64,000 bases of DNA, from the NCBI GenBank assembly GCA_944989445.1, contig CALYLW010000491.1, positions 379,536 through 443,535 of the forward strand. Direction: 5' to 3'. This document shows positions 1 through 12,800 of this stretch, in pieces (positions within the stretch are counted from its first letter, which is position 1; every line of letters starts with the position of its first letter). A program made the translations under genes and the position numbers. The notes beneath the pieces are model-generated. The model ran no database searches, was not told the origin of the DNA, and worked only from the letters and a program-made list of their open reading frames with translations. The stretch is from Ampullaceana balthica (taxonomy: Eukaryota; Mollusca; Gastropoda; Lymnaeidae).

Positions 1-401
1 AACCATTATGCCAAAACAACTAAATTTTTAATAAAATATAGCAAGTCTATAATTTATTTAAAAACTTGAATTTTGTTATGAATAATTTTACATGGAAATT
101 AATTTCTTTTTTAAAATAAATGCCCTTCCACGTTTGTGGCTTAATACATATTTCTTTGAATCCCACCTTATCAGCCTATAAAAAATATAGATAAAATAAA
201 CACAATTTTATATTATAATTATAATTCAACTATTGCCTCTGCCATGAAATGGATTGTTAAGTTTATTTAACATTTCAAATTAATTTTTTTTAAAATTATT
301 CATTTATCAGAGAATTGTTACCAATGTTAATTTCTAGACTAAAGTAATTTCATGTTAAATTACAAAATTAACTGGAAACAAAGCCTTGTTGAGGCACTCA
401 C

Positions 402-3400
402 CAAGTCCATGAGCATGGGTTCTGTATGCAAATGGGAAAATGCTATTTTCCTGGTCAAATTTACAACTAATGTCAACTGGATATGCTGCACAGGTAAAAT
501 ATTCAAATATGAGATTTTTGTATCTATATTGTAATTAAAAACAGGCAATTATTATAATTTTTAAATTACAAAATGCATTAACAAATATGAGGTCCACTCA
601 GTAAACAAATTATTTTGATATTGGTATCAACGCTAAAAAAATTAATTTAAAAAACAACATTTGAAACAAACACACTCTATCTTAAACGGCAACTATGATA
701 AAAAGATTTTAAATGATCAATCTTCTCTTTGTCTTTCAAGAATAATCACAAGAAACAAATCTAAAAAACAATATATCCAATAAGTTATCTAGTCAAGGCG
801 CCATCCATAAATGACGTCACACACCCAGGGGGGAAGTAGGGGGGGGGGTCACACATTTGTGACAATGTGTAATGACGAGGGTGAGTGGGGTGTTTAAGAA
901 ATGTGACGCCACATCAAAAACATGCATATTTGATTGCTTATTTAATGACATTTTAAATAGGCTTCATGCGTGTTACGATATTAGAGTGCACACTAAACAC
1001 ATGCATAAGTGACAAAAAAGTGTTTTGAAACATGCTCATTTTCATATAGAAAATACCCATTTTAGTGACGGCGTATTGGAGGAGGGGGTCTAATTTTTTG
1101 TGACGACGTGTGACAAGGGGGATTAAAAAATCGTGACGTCATTTATGGACGGCTCCAATAGCACATTATGTTTTGTATTGAAAAATATTTCAGGGATTTT
1201 CTTTGACAACCAAACCTAAAAAAAAACTTACAAGATTCTCCCTGGGGTATAGAAAAGCTGGTAGACATTAGAAGAAAGACACCAGCAACAAATTTTTGCC
1301 TGGGGGAAAGGAAAGAAATATTTTTGATAACGCATTTTGGTATAAAATATCAAAAGAAATAATTTATCAAAACCACCTTTAGATTTGATCCTGAATAGTT
1401 GAAATTTTGATTTTTATGTGTATTTATAAAGCATTTGCAAAACGACTTACTTTTTTAGAGTTGTATGAATCCTGATGCCTGAATGATCTGGAGCTTCTGA
1501 TTCTGTTGTGTAATATTTTAATAATTTAAGTACACAATTTAAAATCCAATATCTTCCGATAAAAATTTTCAATTAAATGCATCAAAATGAAATTAGATGG
1601 GCCTTTGAAATTTAAAACCCACTTCCTCATATCCAATCGAGCTGAAATTTTGCAGGCAGACTCGTGGTGATGATACAAATGAAGTATTAAAATTTCACAT
1701 CTATTGAATGTAGCGCAATTAAATTAATGAATTTTTAGTTTATCTCTACGTAACATGTAAATTTTTTGTGCTAGTCTATCGCGCGGTGCGTATTATATTG
1801 AACATACTTTTATAATATTTTCCCGATCTGTAAATTTTTATGCTAGTTATGCTAGTCTGTCGCGCTGAGCGTATTATATTGAACATATTCAATACTTTTA
1901 GGTATGTCTAAATATGAAGGATTTATAGTAACAAAAAAACTTTGGTTTTTACAGGTTTTTAAAAAATTTAGACATGAATATGTTAAAAAAAAATTAATTT
2001 TAAAAAAGTCCTAAAATAAAAAATGATGATCAAACCTAATGAAACTGCATTGCCATGATAAAACAGACAAACGTTCTTACCTTGAAAGCTTCTAGCATAA
2101 TGCACTTGGAGAACAAGTGTTTTAATAGAAGTAGAACTTCCTATCCTCAGACCAACACCTTTTCAGGGGACAAAAAATAATTCATGAATACATATATGAA
2201 AAAGTTAACCCTTTAAATCAAAATTCAAGGTGGTTTCAACAAACAGCTATTAATTCCTGAGCAAGCAAGGCATAAAAATATGTCAAACTTAACATTACAC
2301 TTATTCAGTGAAATTTATTTTGTGCCCTATATTGTTTAAAATAAGACATAATAGACAGCACTTTAATTTGGACTAAAGGCCAACTATTTCTATACATTTC
2401 TAACCTTCTGGTAGTACTGTTGGGGGAGCATTTTTGGCCCAGGCAAATAAAATTGTGGCTTGTTTTCCATCACACATGGGCGGACAGTTCCTAAGTAGAA
2501 AAGAAAGATATTGAGGACATATAACGTGAGTATTTGGATAAAAATCAGGGGCGACATTTCCACTTGACATCAATTTCACTTGTTATTCAGAGCTGAGGAT
2601 TCATTTATATGAACATTTGGAGGGTTGTCTCCCTAACCCTCCCTTTAAAGTCAGCTTTAGCAGAGGGAGTCAGCTTTACCAGAGGGAGTCAGCTTTACAG
2701 GGAAATACTTTTTATTTATTAAGATTACATAGTTCATGAAAACACCTTTTGCAGTTTCAGACTTGCTATGGATAACTATTTAATGTTATGACTTTTAATA
2801 AAAGTAGTTTTAGTTACATTTTCAAAAAGAAAAGCAACATTTTTCTACCCAAACCACCTGAGGGTACACTGCTAAACAGTACGTTGACCCCCCCCCCTCC
2901 CCACAAATTTAATACTGGAGTATATACAGTAAAACTCACCAAATTTGATCTGTAGAAGCTGGCTCACCATCACAACCATAGAGCAACATATGGTGTGCTG
3001 TTGAGGCATTGGCGAGTGCTTCAAATTTATCTAAAAACATAAAATATTTGTGTGAAATATCTTTTTTTAATTATTATAGAAAATAACTTTTTGTATCTTT
3101 TTATCATAGTCACCATGGTACATGAAAAATTTTAATCAGGCTTGTTGAAACTAACCATGTGGACTGGAATGTTTACAAGAGAATGATGTATTTTTAAATC
3201 CTTTATACAGTCGAACCCACTAACCTCGAGCTCGGTTAGCTCGACCACCCCACTAACTCGACGTTTTTTTATTGGAACCGCCAAATTCTCTTTGTCTTAG
3301 CATTTTTTCATCGGCTAATTCGATTTTTGTAAGTCGCCGAAACCTAGTACCTCGAGCACAAAAGAGGGCCAAATTTGCAACTTAACTTGGTTAGCTCGAT

Positions 3401-6027
3401 CCCCATGACCAATCGCCAGCTTTTGAAAATGTTAGCTATGATTTTTTTATAACCAAGGGAAGGGACTAATTTTCTGCCTCACCAGGGTCTGCTGGTGACG
3501 TCACAGCCCGCTTGCTCAGCGCTGTTACTTCTGGTACTATGCTTCGGTAACTAAGCGAATACTTTTTTTTTAAAAATCAGTCACTAGCTAACTCCACAAA
3601 CAGTCTATATTTATAGACCAGAATATTATTATTATTAAGAAAACGCTTTGATTTTGATGTCACGTTCGCTCGCGTGTTGGCTCTGGTATTCTGCCGTAAC
3701 ACAACATAAAATTAACTCCGGGTAATAAGCTAATATACCGACTAAGTCCTGATAAAACGGAGTAAACAGTCATAATAAGATGGAATTTATTTAAATACCA
3801 TATTATGTTTCACTCGTCAACTTGCCAGAATTATTGAATTTCGCCGCGCACACGACGATCCCCCCCACCCAATAGGGTGGGGTTTAGCTACACTGGCCAT
3901 TTACCATGGCATGCTCTGACTCAATTTAAAAAGAAAAATGTTCCTTCCCCCCAACCCACTGTAGATGTATAACAGTGGGGGAGGGGAGTGAAGGTGTCTC
4001 TTCTCGCGGTCTTGTATTGGTATGTCAAAGCAAGAGGCTTCCTTTTATATAAACATCAAAGACCTGTCTAGCCTCATTATCCCTAACTAGAAAACTCCGT
4101 AACTCCCCCCCCGTCCCTTTGAATTCACTTAGAGCGCTGTAGTAATAGCCGTGACCTTTGACCTTACAGTGCCTCGACAACTAAGCAAATTAAAAAAAAA
4201 TTTTAAAAAAGCATTCCTTAGCCGTAGACAAAGTAGACTAAAAGTGATGACGTGTATATTATTTAGATACCGGAATAGGGAGAAAGCGATTTGAAGTCAC
4301 CGTCGCTAACACAACAAAAATTAACTCCGGGGTAAAAAGCTATTACGGGCTTATTGAAGTTGCAGCTGAATAAATTATTTAAATTCCGAAGACTTAAAAC
4401 TTAAATAAATAAGCCTAAACATTTTTAAAGATGAGTGTAAGCGGTCGTTCGATAGTTGTAACTACGGTAAACACTAGTCCTAGCGTAATGGTAGTCAATT
4501 ATTAACAAATTGAAACAATATTTGCGACTTTTTTCAACATGTGCAGAACCATGCGCGAACGACAATCGGAAGTACCTACAAATATATTTAAAATATATTT
4601 ATTTGAATATTGATTGTTTTCCTTCGTCCTTATACAAATAAATGCCTTGGTATTTATTAGTAATAAACTTACACTAAGATTATGACTTTAATTATAATTA
4701 CATCATTAGTATTAATAGTAAATAGCATGAAATAATAAAGTTCAAGGACGAACGAGCAAATGAACTAAAACTAGAGCCTCAGTCTCAGTCAGAGCCGAGT
4801 CACTAATAACATAAATCATACTCGCAAGGACGTTCCATTTCGCATAATATAATATATCACATAATTTAACATTATATTGATATTTCTTATATTCCGATAC
4901 GATTCTGATTAATCGACCCATCACTAATTAACGCACAACACGTATATAAAGAAATTTCAAGCGCATGTTAATATTTTGCCGCCATATTGGTTTTCGTTTT
5001 AACTCGATCATCGGTTATCTCGACGCCATTTTTCATACCCAACGCCGTCGACTTAACCGGTTTCGACTGTATTAACTCGTGGTATCTGTTTGAACCCTTG
5101 ATTGCTTGCTTGTCGGTCGCCAAAACCTTGGATCAATTTTTAACCCACTTTCTCGTAAGCTAGCGAGCTGATATTTAGCAGGCAGTTTCGTCGCGATGAT
5201 AAAAACTATGTATCAAAATTTAAGATTGATCGCATGTACTGTAATTAAATTATTGAATTTTTAGATTATTTTATTTATTCCTATGTTTCATGTTATTTTT
5301 TTAGATAGAGTGTCGCGGTGCGTATTATATTGATCAACCTTTCTGTCGCGCAATAAGGTGCGTATTTTATTGACAACACTTTTTATAAACATATTCCTGA
5401 TCGGTGCGCATTATGTTAAACATGTTTAACGACACAATTGCAATTTTGTATTTTTGGATGGTCTTGCGCTGCGTATTATAATGAACATTATTTTAGTTAC
5501 GTCTAGTACATAAAGGATTTATAGTGAAAAACTTGGTTTTTTACGTTTTTTTTTATTAGGACAGGTTTTTTTCAAAATGAGTTGTACTGACTGAAATCAT
5601 GAGCTATGGTGTTTGAGTGTATCATTGTGCAAAGCATTCTAATTTAGTTAGCATGGTAAAACTCACATATGTAATATTCCTTGTCTGTAAGAGGATATGC
5701 TGTGCACAGGTAAGCATCAGACTGAAACACATAATTTCATTCAAGAGATGGTTACTCTGTACATGTCACAAGATCACGACAGCTACCCCAAAACCTGACA
5801 ATTTATTGGTCACCATTTGAAAGCACACAAAAGGCATAATTGAAAAATATTCTGCATTATCTTGGACCTTATTTTCATACATTATAAGGAAAATTTGGAA
5901 AGAAAATATAAATAACACAGCTGTTAAATCTAAATATACATAGATTCCACAGAAGATTACCTTACCTTTGCAGGCTTGGCACCCTTCATCAAGATGTCTT
6001 CAGTATGTGAATCTGTAATAGTATCTC
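402..6027 (-). CDS. PHM: Second tandem PHM catalytic core of the same precursor (incomplete at the left edge)
   Basis: Eight more PHM exons follow in frame: 6027-5966, 5721-5667, 3030-2940, 2490-2405, 2158-2081, 1502-1451, 1299-1232, 485-402. They repeat the first core exon by exon. Five exon lengths are identical (55, 91, 86, 52, 84 nt) and the others differ by multiples of three where comparable (72 vs 78, 59 vs 68). Continuing the numbering, CuH ligands are H398, H399 and H464, and CuM ligands H534 and H536; the Met ligand would lie beyond position 1. The first exon replaces the signal peptide with a linker ending DILMKGAKPAK, matching YILMKGAKPKT in core 1. Intact frames and all visible ligands argue for a functional core, not a pseudogene. 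I saw no exon in 1-401, so the next one (the GRVITGYQF equivalent) is outside the window. Multi-PHM precursors are known in a gastropod (recalled, not checked). Confidence 0.9.
797..1156. mobile_element. Non-autonomous terminal-inverted-repeat element (CCATAAATGACGTCA family)
   Basis: About 360 bp bounded by inverted ends GGCGCCATCCATAAATGACG on the left and the complement GGAGCCGTCCATAAATGACG on the right. It has G-rich subterminal stretches and no coding capacity. A related copy is at 31457-31910 and a fragment of similar sequence begins near 39301. It lies in the intron between PHM core 2 exons 485-402 and 1299-1232. I could not define a target-site duplication, so the superfamily is left open. 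Confidence 0.75.
1598..1935. repeat. Dispersed repeat (AAATCCTTTATA family), partial copy
   Basis: Shares long blocks such as GAGCTGAAATTTTGCAGGCA, GATCGAATGTACTGTAATTA-like sequence and several GCGTATTATATTGAACAT motifs with copies at 5070-5530, 46705-47310 and 59400-59815. The right end keeps AAGGATTTATAGT; the left end is missing. Non-coding, intronic in the PHM gene. Confidence 0.7.
2648..2701. repeat. Short tandem repeat, about 20-bp unit
   Basis: AGTCAGCTTTACCAGAGGG and close variants are repeated about 2.5 times in an intron of the PHM gene. No function is visible. Confidence 0.6.
3208..5069. mobile_element. Tigger/pogo-like non-autonomous DNA transposon
   Basis: An 1862-bp element flanked by TA on both sides (3206-3207 and 5070-5071). 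Termini are CAGTCGAACCCACTAACCTC and, inverted, CAGTCGAAACCGGTTAAGTC. The 'Cagtcgaacc...ttaactcga' ends with a TA duplication are typical of Tigger/pogo elements. No transposase frame survives inside; the longest open frame is 60 codons. The flanks join to give a continuous dispersed repeat, so this is a nested insertion. Confidence 0.85.
5070..5530. repeat. Dispersed repeat (AAATCCTTTATA family), copy split by the Tigger-like element
   Basis: The left end TTTTTAAATCCTTTATA lies at 3191-3207, before the Tigger insertion. The body resumes at 5070 with TATTAACTCGTGGTATCTG and runs to AAAGGATTTATAGT near 5525. It aligns by eye with the uninterrupted copy at 46705-47310. The ends AAATCCTTTATA and TATAAAGGATTT are inverted repeats, suggesting a non-autonomous DNA element. 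Confidence 0.75.
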
Positions 6028-6660
6028 CTGAAACTAAAATAAGAAAAAAGCAATTAAATTCTTTAAATATCATGGTTTAAAAAAAAACAATAACTCATCT
6101 TTCATTTTCAGATAATAGAAAATTTTTGGAGGGCCTATAACAAGTTATGAAATATTATAGACATTTAACCCAACACAAAAAAAAATCCACTAAATCACTA
6201 TCACATTCAGTTGAAATTCAAAGAAGTATTAAAGTGTGTATTGTCCTTTAGATCAAGAGAGGAGAAGAAAAAAAAGAGTACTATAATTCACAGTAAATCT
6301 CTCGAATTCATTGATATTTAATTTTAGTAAGTGCTACAAAGTTCATTTCTTGTTAAATGAATGTAGCAGTCAGCTCTCATTCAATATTGTTAAGTTCATT
6401 TATTGTAACATTACTTTAGCTTCTAGTGCTACTTTTGTAGTGTCTATCTCATTTATTATCACATTACTCTTACTGCAGCACTACTTCAATATTGCTAACT
6501 CAATTTCTTGTCAGACGCTCATTATCATTAAACGTGACAGATCTGCCCTTTTTTAACTACTGCTGATTAATATGACAGCGCATTTTGCCAATTCATTGGG
6601 CTAGATATTTTCAAAACAATTATTTAATTTCCATGACAGAGTAGAGTTGAATTCGCTTAC

Positions 6661-6899
6661 CGTCTTCATCCCCCGAGGGTTTGTGACTAGACGCAGTCAT
6701 CCCCCCATGATGATGATGTCCCTTTGCCTCTTCTTCCAGGTCGGGATTTGGGGGCAGAGGGTCGCTGACGTCTTTAGGGAAGTTGTTGCCGGTCACTGCG
6801 AGCTCAAAATCCCCTACACACTGCCCGTAAGGATTGACCACTGAGCTGTCTGTGTAGAACATTATATAAAAGTTGCACATCTCATCCTTGCCTGTGGAC
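6661..6899 (-). CDS. PHM: CuM-methionine exon plus inter-PHM linker
   Basis: At 239 nt this is the longest exon of the gene. It carries the CuM Met (DEMCNFYIMFY), then the C-terminal beta strands. A linker rich in Pro, Glu and Asp follows, containing an EEEAKGHHHHGG stretch and ending KPSGDEDG. It joins in frame to the next exon at 6027. No Lys-Arg, Arg-Arg or Lys-Lys pair is visible in the linker, so the usual prohormone-convertase cleavage site is not obvious here. The acidic/His-rich character is seen directly; its role as a spacer between the enzymes is inferred. Confidence 0.85.
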
Positions 6900-9800
6900 C
6901 TGATAAAGTTGTACAAGTTGAGCAAAATCAAAAGTAAATGGAACACAAAAACGTGGTGCAAATAAATTTAGATAAGTCAAACTTATGTGGCAAAATATTT
7001 TTTTTTAAATCTGGACTCACCCCACACTGACAGGATGTGACATGGAAGTGGAGTCATAGGTGCACCTAGCAGCCTGGGGTAGATAATGTGAGAACAACAT
7101 TGAAATTATCACTCTACACAGTTTGCCCTAACAACTGGATCATGTAAAAAAATGATGTTTTCAATAGTTCACACAATCATTGCTAAGACATGATTTATGT
7201 AAAGAAAAATCAGATGAGACTGGATGAAGCATTGTTTGCTGAGTATAAAAGTTTAAGCATAAATTTAAGCACTAACTAACAACTATTACCAGAAACTAAA
7301 TCTGTGATTGGGTTTTAATTGTATTTTGAGATCCAGTTATAATCTAGCAGAGAGAACTTTGTGATCTTGTGGAATAAGGTAGAAATGTAATACATAAGAA
7401 TGGTGCCTATTACAACTTACCAGGACGTCACCTTCTTTCACCTCAATCTTACTTTTTGCGGAGTAAAAAGCCTGTAAAGATATGTGATCAATCATGAGTG
7501 CTACAAAAGACGACCGAGTGAAACTGAAAACAATGACATCTAACACGTTTCTTCTTTTACTGTTTGATGCATTTTTAACAAAAGCAGCTATTGCTTAGTT
7601 TTGTTCTCTTTCAGATTTCCCGCTAATATGTGTATTATTAAAAAATTAATCTAAACACATGATAAAAAAACTTAGGTGCGTTCCAAACAATTTTAGACCT
7701 GTTGGAGCAGGTGGACCAACTTGCAACAAAATTCCTTTTGAGATAATAATTGTCAAGAGTAATAGCGTATACTTCTTTTTTTATTAAATTTTTTTGGAGG
7801 GGGGGGGGACGGACACTTTTTTATTTTTTAAAATTAAATCACAACTTCAAATAAAACTTTGTTTACTGCACAAATACATTAAAAAAAATTGTTATTAACT
7901 ATTTTGGCAAAGAATACTATTATAGATTAATTATACCTGCGGCCATTGAGGATTGCCCTTTCCTATCTCATGATGAGATCCGTTGAACTGATAGCCAGTG
8001 ATCACTCGGCCTGTGAGAGTAACAAATGATTCATTGCAATTGCTATCTAGGTTTTATTTATTTTTTCATTTTTTAAACAATATGTGGCAAAAAAAATTGA
8101 AGTTACAACTCTTTTGATATTTTGAAAAAAAAATTATATGAATATATTTTGTGATTCAAATAAAGTTACAAGCTTATGTAAGTGTTTATAAAAATTTTAT
8201 GAAGTCTTAAGTCTTTAAATGAAAAAGCTAACAGATTTATGAATTTTACCCCCAATTGAGAGAATATATTGTGTCACCTACCTAGTCCATGTGCATGTGT
8301 TCTGTATGCAAAAGGGAAAATACTTTTCTTGTCATTAAATGTACAGCTTACATCCACGGGATAGGCTAAACACAAGAAAGATATAAAAATTACATTTTAA
8401 AATCTTACCAACAATATTGAGAATAGACTTGAGAAATTTCAATAACAAATGAGAATAGTATTTATGACGATTATGTTTTCTAAATAATTACATAGTTGTT
8501 AATTAAATTAAAGAGATAAAATTTAAAAATGGAACATAAACTCCAATAATTTATTTCTTAACTACACAAAGTGTGGTTTACATTGCATATCAGACTACAT
8601 GGCTTGCATATAACATATATATAAATATATATATGCTCCACTTACATTTGCTACCTTTGGGGATAGAAAAGTATGCTGCCATCAAGATGTATATTCCAGC
8701 TACATATTGTGGTCTAGTCAGAGTAGCAGAGAATAAATTTTACTAAAATTTTCTTTTACAAGAATATTATTACTGTACTTGAATTTGTTCTACAAAAAAA
8801 ACAAACTATTTTATAAATTCAAAAGCTACAGAAAAACATTAGTAATCTTCTGAAAATTCTGTAATGCATAGCATAGAATGTTCTAAGAATTGAACAAACT
8901 CATTCAACATTTCAAATAATATCTAGATGTAAAAGTGATGGTTATCTCTATTTTACATTTTATATGCCTCCAACATTTATTACTGAACTTTACAATAACT
9001 CTTTGATATATATATATATGTTTATTTGTATTCTCATACAAAAATCATTGTATGAAATACAGCTCAGCTAAGTAGAAAACTGACTTTAAACAAATTAAAC
9101 TTAAATAGCTATAAATCACAAAATCCATTGTGATGTGTATTGTTATGTAATTTGACTATGGAGTATTTTTAAAACTTAATTACATAACATCTTTTTTAAA
9201 GCATACATATGAAGAGCTCAAGGGAAGAAACGGCTATGTCACATTTTTGTAGTTTTGAGATATTCAAGTTTTAAAGTTCAAATTTATACAGATTTTTTAT
9301 ACATTAACTAAATAGATTTGAATTTTTAATAGGGTCAGAGCCATACTTTTTTCATAAAACTTCATTCAGAGCATTCTATTTTTCATCCTCTATCAGATAC
9401 AGGGGATAACTAAAAAATTTAAAAAATGTCACATAGCCGTTTCTTCCCTTGTGGTCTTCATATACTAGCAGTGTCCTTACTTTTGTGTAGTGATATAAAT
9501 TTTTATGCCAGAATGATCTTCTGATTCTGTTTCTGTTGAATAAAAGAATTAAATCAAGAATAACAATTTGATTGGTTTATGGTTCTCTGTGTATTTTATA
9601 CATCTTTTATCTTCACAATGACAAAACTTTTAAAAAAAATTAAATCATCTTATGGAGTCTGAGGAAAACAAATAAAAATGGAAACTTTGTATAATACCTC
9701 CCATTATTTATTTATTTCTATTTCTGAACCTTTCAGAAAGCATTAACAAATCATAATAATAATAATAAATTGATTATTTATATAGCGCTGTACAGGGGCG

Positions 9801-12800
9801 GATTAAGACTGCACGGGGCCCCTGGCTGCAATTCAAACTGGGGCCCTATCCAGCCAGTGTACCTTTAGATAAAATGATTGCTAGCAGCTAATATAAGACT
9901 GTAACTTGTAAATATTCATCCAAAATGATTATTCATGAAAAAACCAAATTCGAAGAAATAACTTTTTGCCGGTATCCTAAAATTGAGTGTAAAAGACAAT
10001 TTATAAAATTAAAAAACACATGAAAAAAAAAGTCACACCCCACCCGGGGATCGAACCCGCCACCGCTTGCACCATAAGCCTCAGTACTTAACATTCGGCC
10101 ACGAGAACTCATTTGGAATTGTCAATTTAAAATATATATATACAATATTCTTTAATAATTTCTGTTATTGAGCCTATCAAATCAGGTTTTTTGACTGCTA
10201 AGACTATTGTGTGGGAAAAGAGTAAAGAGATCATTTTAATAGATGAGATTTTATTAATTTATCATATTTTCAGCAATTCATGTATACATTTGTCCACATT
10301 TATTATAAAATATGCTAAGTTTGGGGGCCCTCAATCATCGGGGGCCCCTGGCTTTAGCCCGTTCAGCCCCCCCCCCTTAATCCGCCATAGGCGCTGTATC
10401 CCACTAAGGAACTGGGCTCACAGCGCTTTACATGAAAGAAATAACATACTTATAAGTATTAAATTAACTTTCATATCACAACAAACACAAAAAATTACAA
10501 TACATTATACATAAGCTACGTTAATCATTTACAAGAAATGTTGTTTCATCAATTTTAAAAATAAATTGTGAAAAGATGTGTCTTAAGTGCAGTCTTGAAA
10601 GACTTGGTTGTTTGAATACTACGTATGTGTAATGGTAGAGAATTCCATTGTTTGGCTGCACAAAAAGAGAATGACCTTTCACCAAACGTTTTGGTGCGTG
10701 TCGTAGGAACAGAGAGAACGCGTGTGTCTGCAGAAGATCTTAGCTTGCGAGTGGGTGAGTAGACCGACAAAAGTTCAGTAAGATACGATGGGCATGAGTC
10801 CGAAAAGAAATTGTGACAGAGAACGGCCAGTTTGTAATCATAAGAGATTTCTTAAGAAATAAATTATCAAATCCAGCCATTTTAAGAAAATGTTTTTATA
10901 AGTGAGCAACAAATAAGAGAGATGAGAAACAATAATTATAATAAATTTCATAGGGGCTTGGAGAATACACACACGTAAAGATTTGAATAATTTATTTTCT
11001 TTACAAATGACATTTGGTTGTTAAATTAATGATACCAAGGCTATTCAGAAACCAAAGGAGATTACTATAAACGATTGAGTGCTTAATATATTTTTCCCTT
11101 TTCTAAAATAAAATAAAAATTGAGCTTGGAAATTTGTTAATTCCGAGTAGAGACAGTGGGGGCCAACTAAGGATTCATCACTTCAATTTCTGTTAGTAAC
11201 AGCAAAAACAAAATAACACCTATTGGTTAATCTTGTTTCAGTAACAAATTAATTTAATATTATGAGTACAAAATAATTTTTTTTAAAAACAAAACAATTC
11301 AAATAAAATTATATTTAAACTGAGTGCAATTTTATTATATGCGAAATAAAATATTTACCTTCAAAACTTCGTGCGTAATGTACCTGAAGCACAAGAGTTG
11401 TGATTGTGGTCCCTATCCTTAGACCAACATCTGATCAAAATAGAGGTAGATATTGATATAGATATTGAAAATCCTTCATAGCATAATATAATTGAAATAT
11501 CCATCACACACACAAAAATTTTAAAAAAGCTAATAATCCTTTAAAACTGAAATCATCATTTAAAACAGAGGAATACCCACTGATGATAAAAGAGAAAATA
11601 CTCTACCTTCTGGGAGAACTGTGGGTGGGGCATTTTTAGCCCAGGCAAATAAAATGGTTGCTTGTGAGGATTTACACATAGATGGGCAATTCCTGAATTT
11701 AAATTATAGGAGAGAAGAGAATTACCCATTAATTTTGAAAAAATAAAAATCAAGCTTATAACAAATTAGAAATACATGTACATGCTAAAATAGTTTTAGA
11801 ACAAGCAGTTTTTCAATGAATGTAGATTTAGATGTCCAAATTTCATTAAGATCTTTTCAAGCAGCACAGTCTTATCTTATCTGTTTCAGACGCTCCTTCT
11901 ATACAGAAGATTATTGCGTCCTACGCTTATCTATGGTTTGTGTTTAGTCCTGCATTCTTATAAGAGTTTTAAATGTTGATAAAGTGTTGGCTTTCCTGGT
12001 GTCTTCAGGCAACCCATTCCACGCCCGAATTCCGGACGGGAAGAACGAAAATTTGTATGAGTTTTTTCTTGCATACGGAATAAGAAAGGTGTTTTTATCC
12101 TTATGTCTATCTGAGGGTTGTATTAAGTTATCTTTGTGTTGTATTTCTAATTTAGAGTTAATTGCTTTATGTATGATTACTACTTTACTCTTGGTTCTTC
12201 TATCCTCTAGTGTTTCAAGGTTTAATGATTTAACTAATGGTGTTATTCTAGTCAGTTTTGAATATTCTCCAGTAATGAATCTGGCAGCTCTTTTTTGGAT
12301 TTGTTCTAGTTTATCAATGTTTTCTTTGGTGGATGGGTCCCATACAGAAGATGCATATTCTAGTACAGGTCTCACCAAAGTGAGATAGCATTTTAGTTTT
12401 ATATCTTTATTATTACATTTGTAAAGGTTTCTTTTTATAAAGCCTAAGGTTTTGTTTGATTTTTTAATAACTTCATTGACATGGGGATTCCATGATAATT
12501 TCTCATTTATTATGACTCCTAAGTATTTTGCATCTTTAGTTTGGGTTAGTTCCTTTCCATGAATGAAATATTTTGAATTTATTTATTTCTTTTTCTTTGT
12601 TACTCTTAACAGTTGACACTGTTACTCTTAACAGTTGACACTTTTCTGGGTGGAAACTCATACTCCAGTCAGTTTCCCATTTTATCAATTCATCTAGGTC
12701 TTTTTGTAAAATTTTGCTATCTTGTTCTGATTTAATTGTTCTATAGATTATACAATCATCAGCAAATAACCTAACTTGTGTTCCTGTTGAGATGTTGTTG

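Noticed and set aside
4742..4924. 60-codon frame inside the Tigger-like element as a transposase remnant
   Set aside because: No helix-turn-helix or DDE motif is visible; the length is compatible with chance.
10036..10108. tRNA gene on the minus strand
   Set aside because: The B-box is good, but acceptor-stem pairing is poor by eye and the stretch sits inside a transposon. It is kept only as a tRNA-like module.
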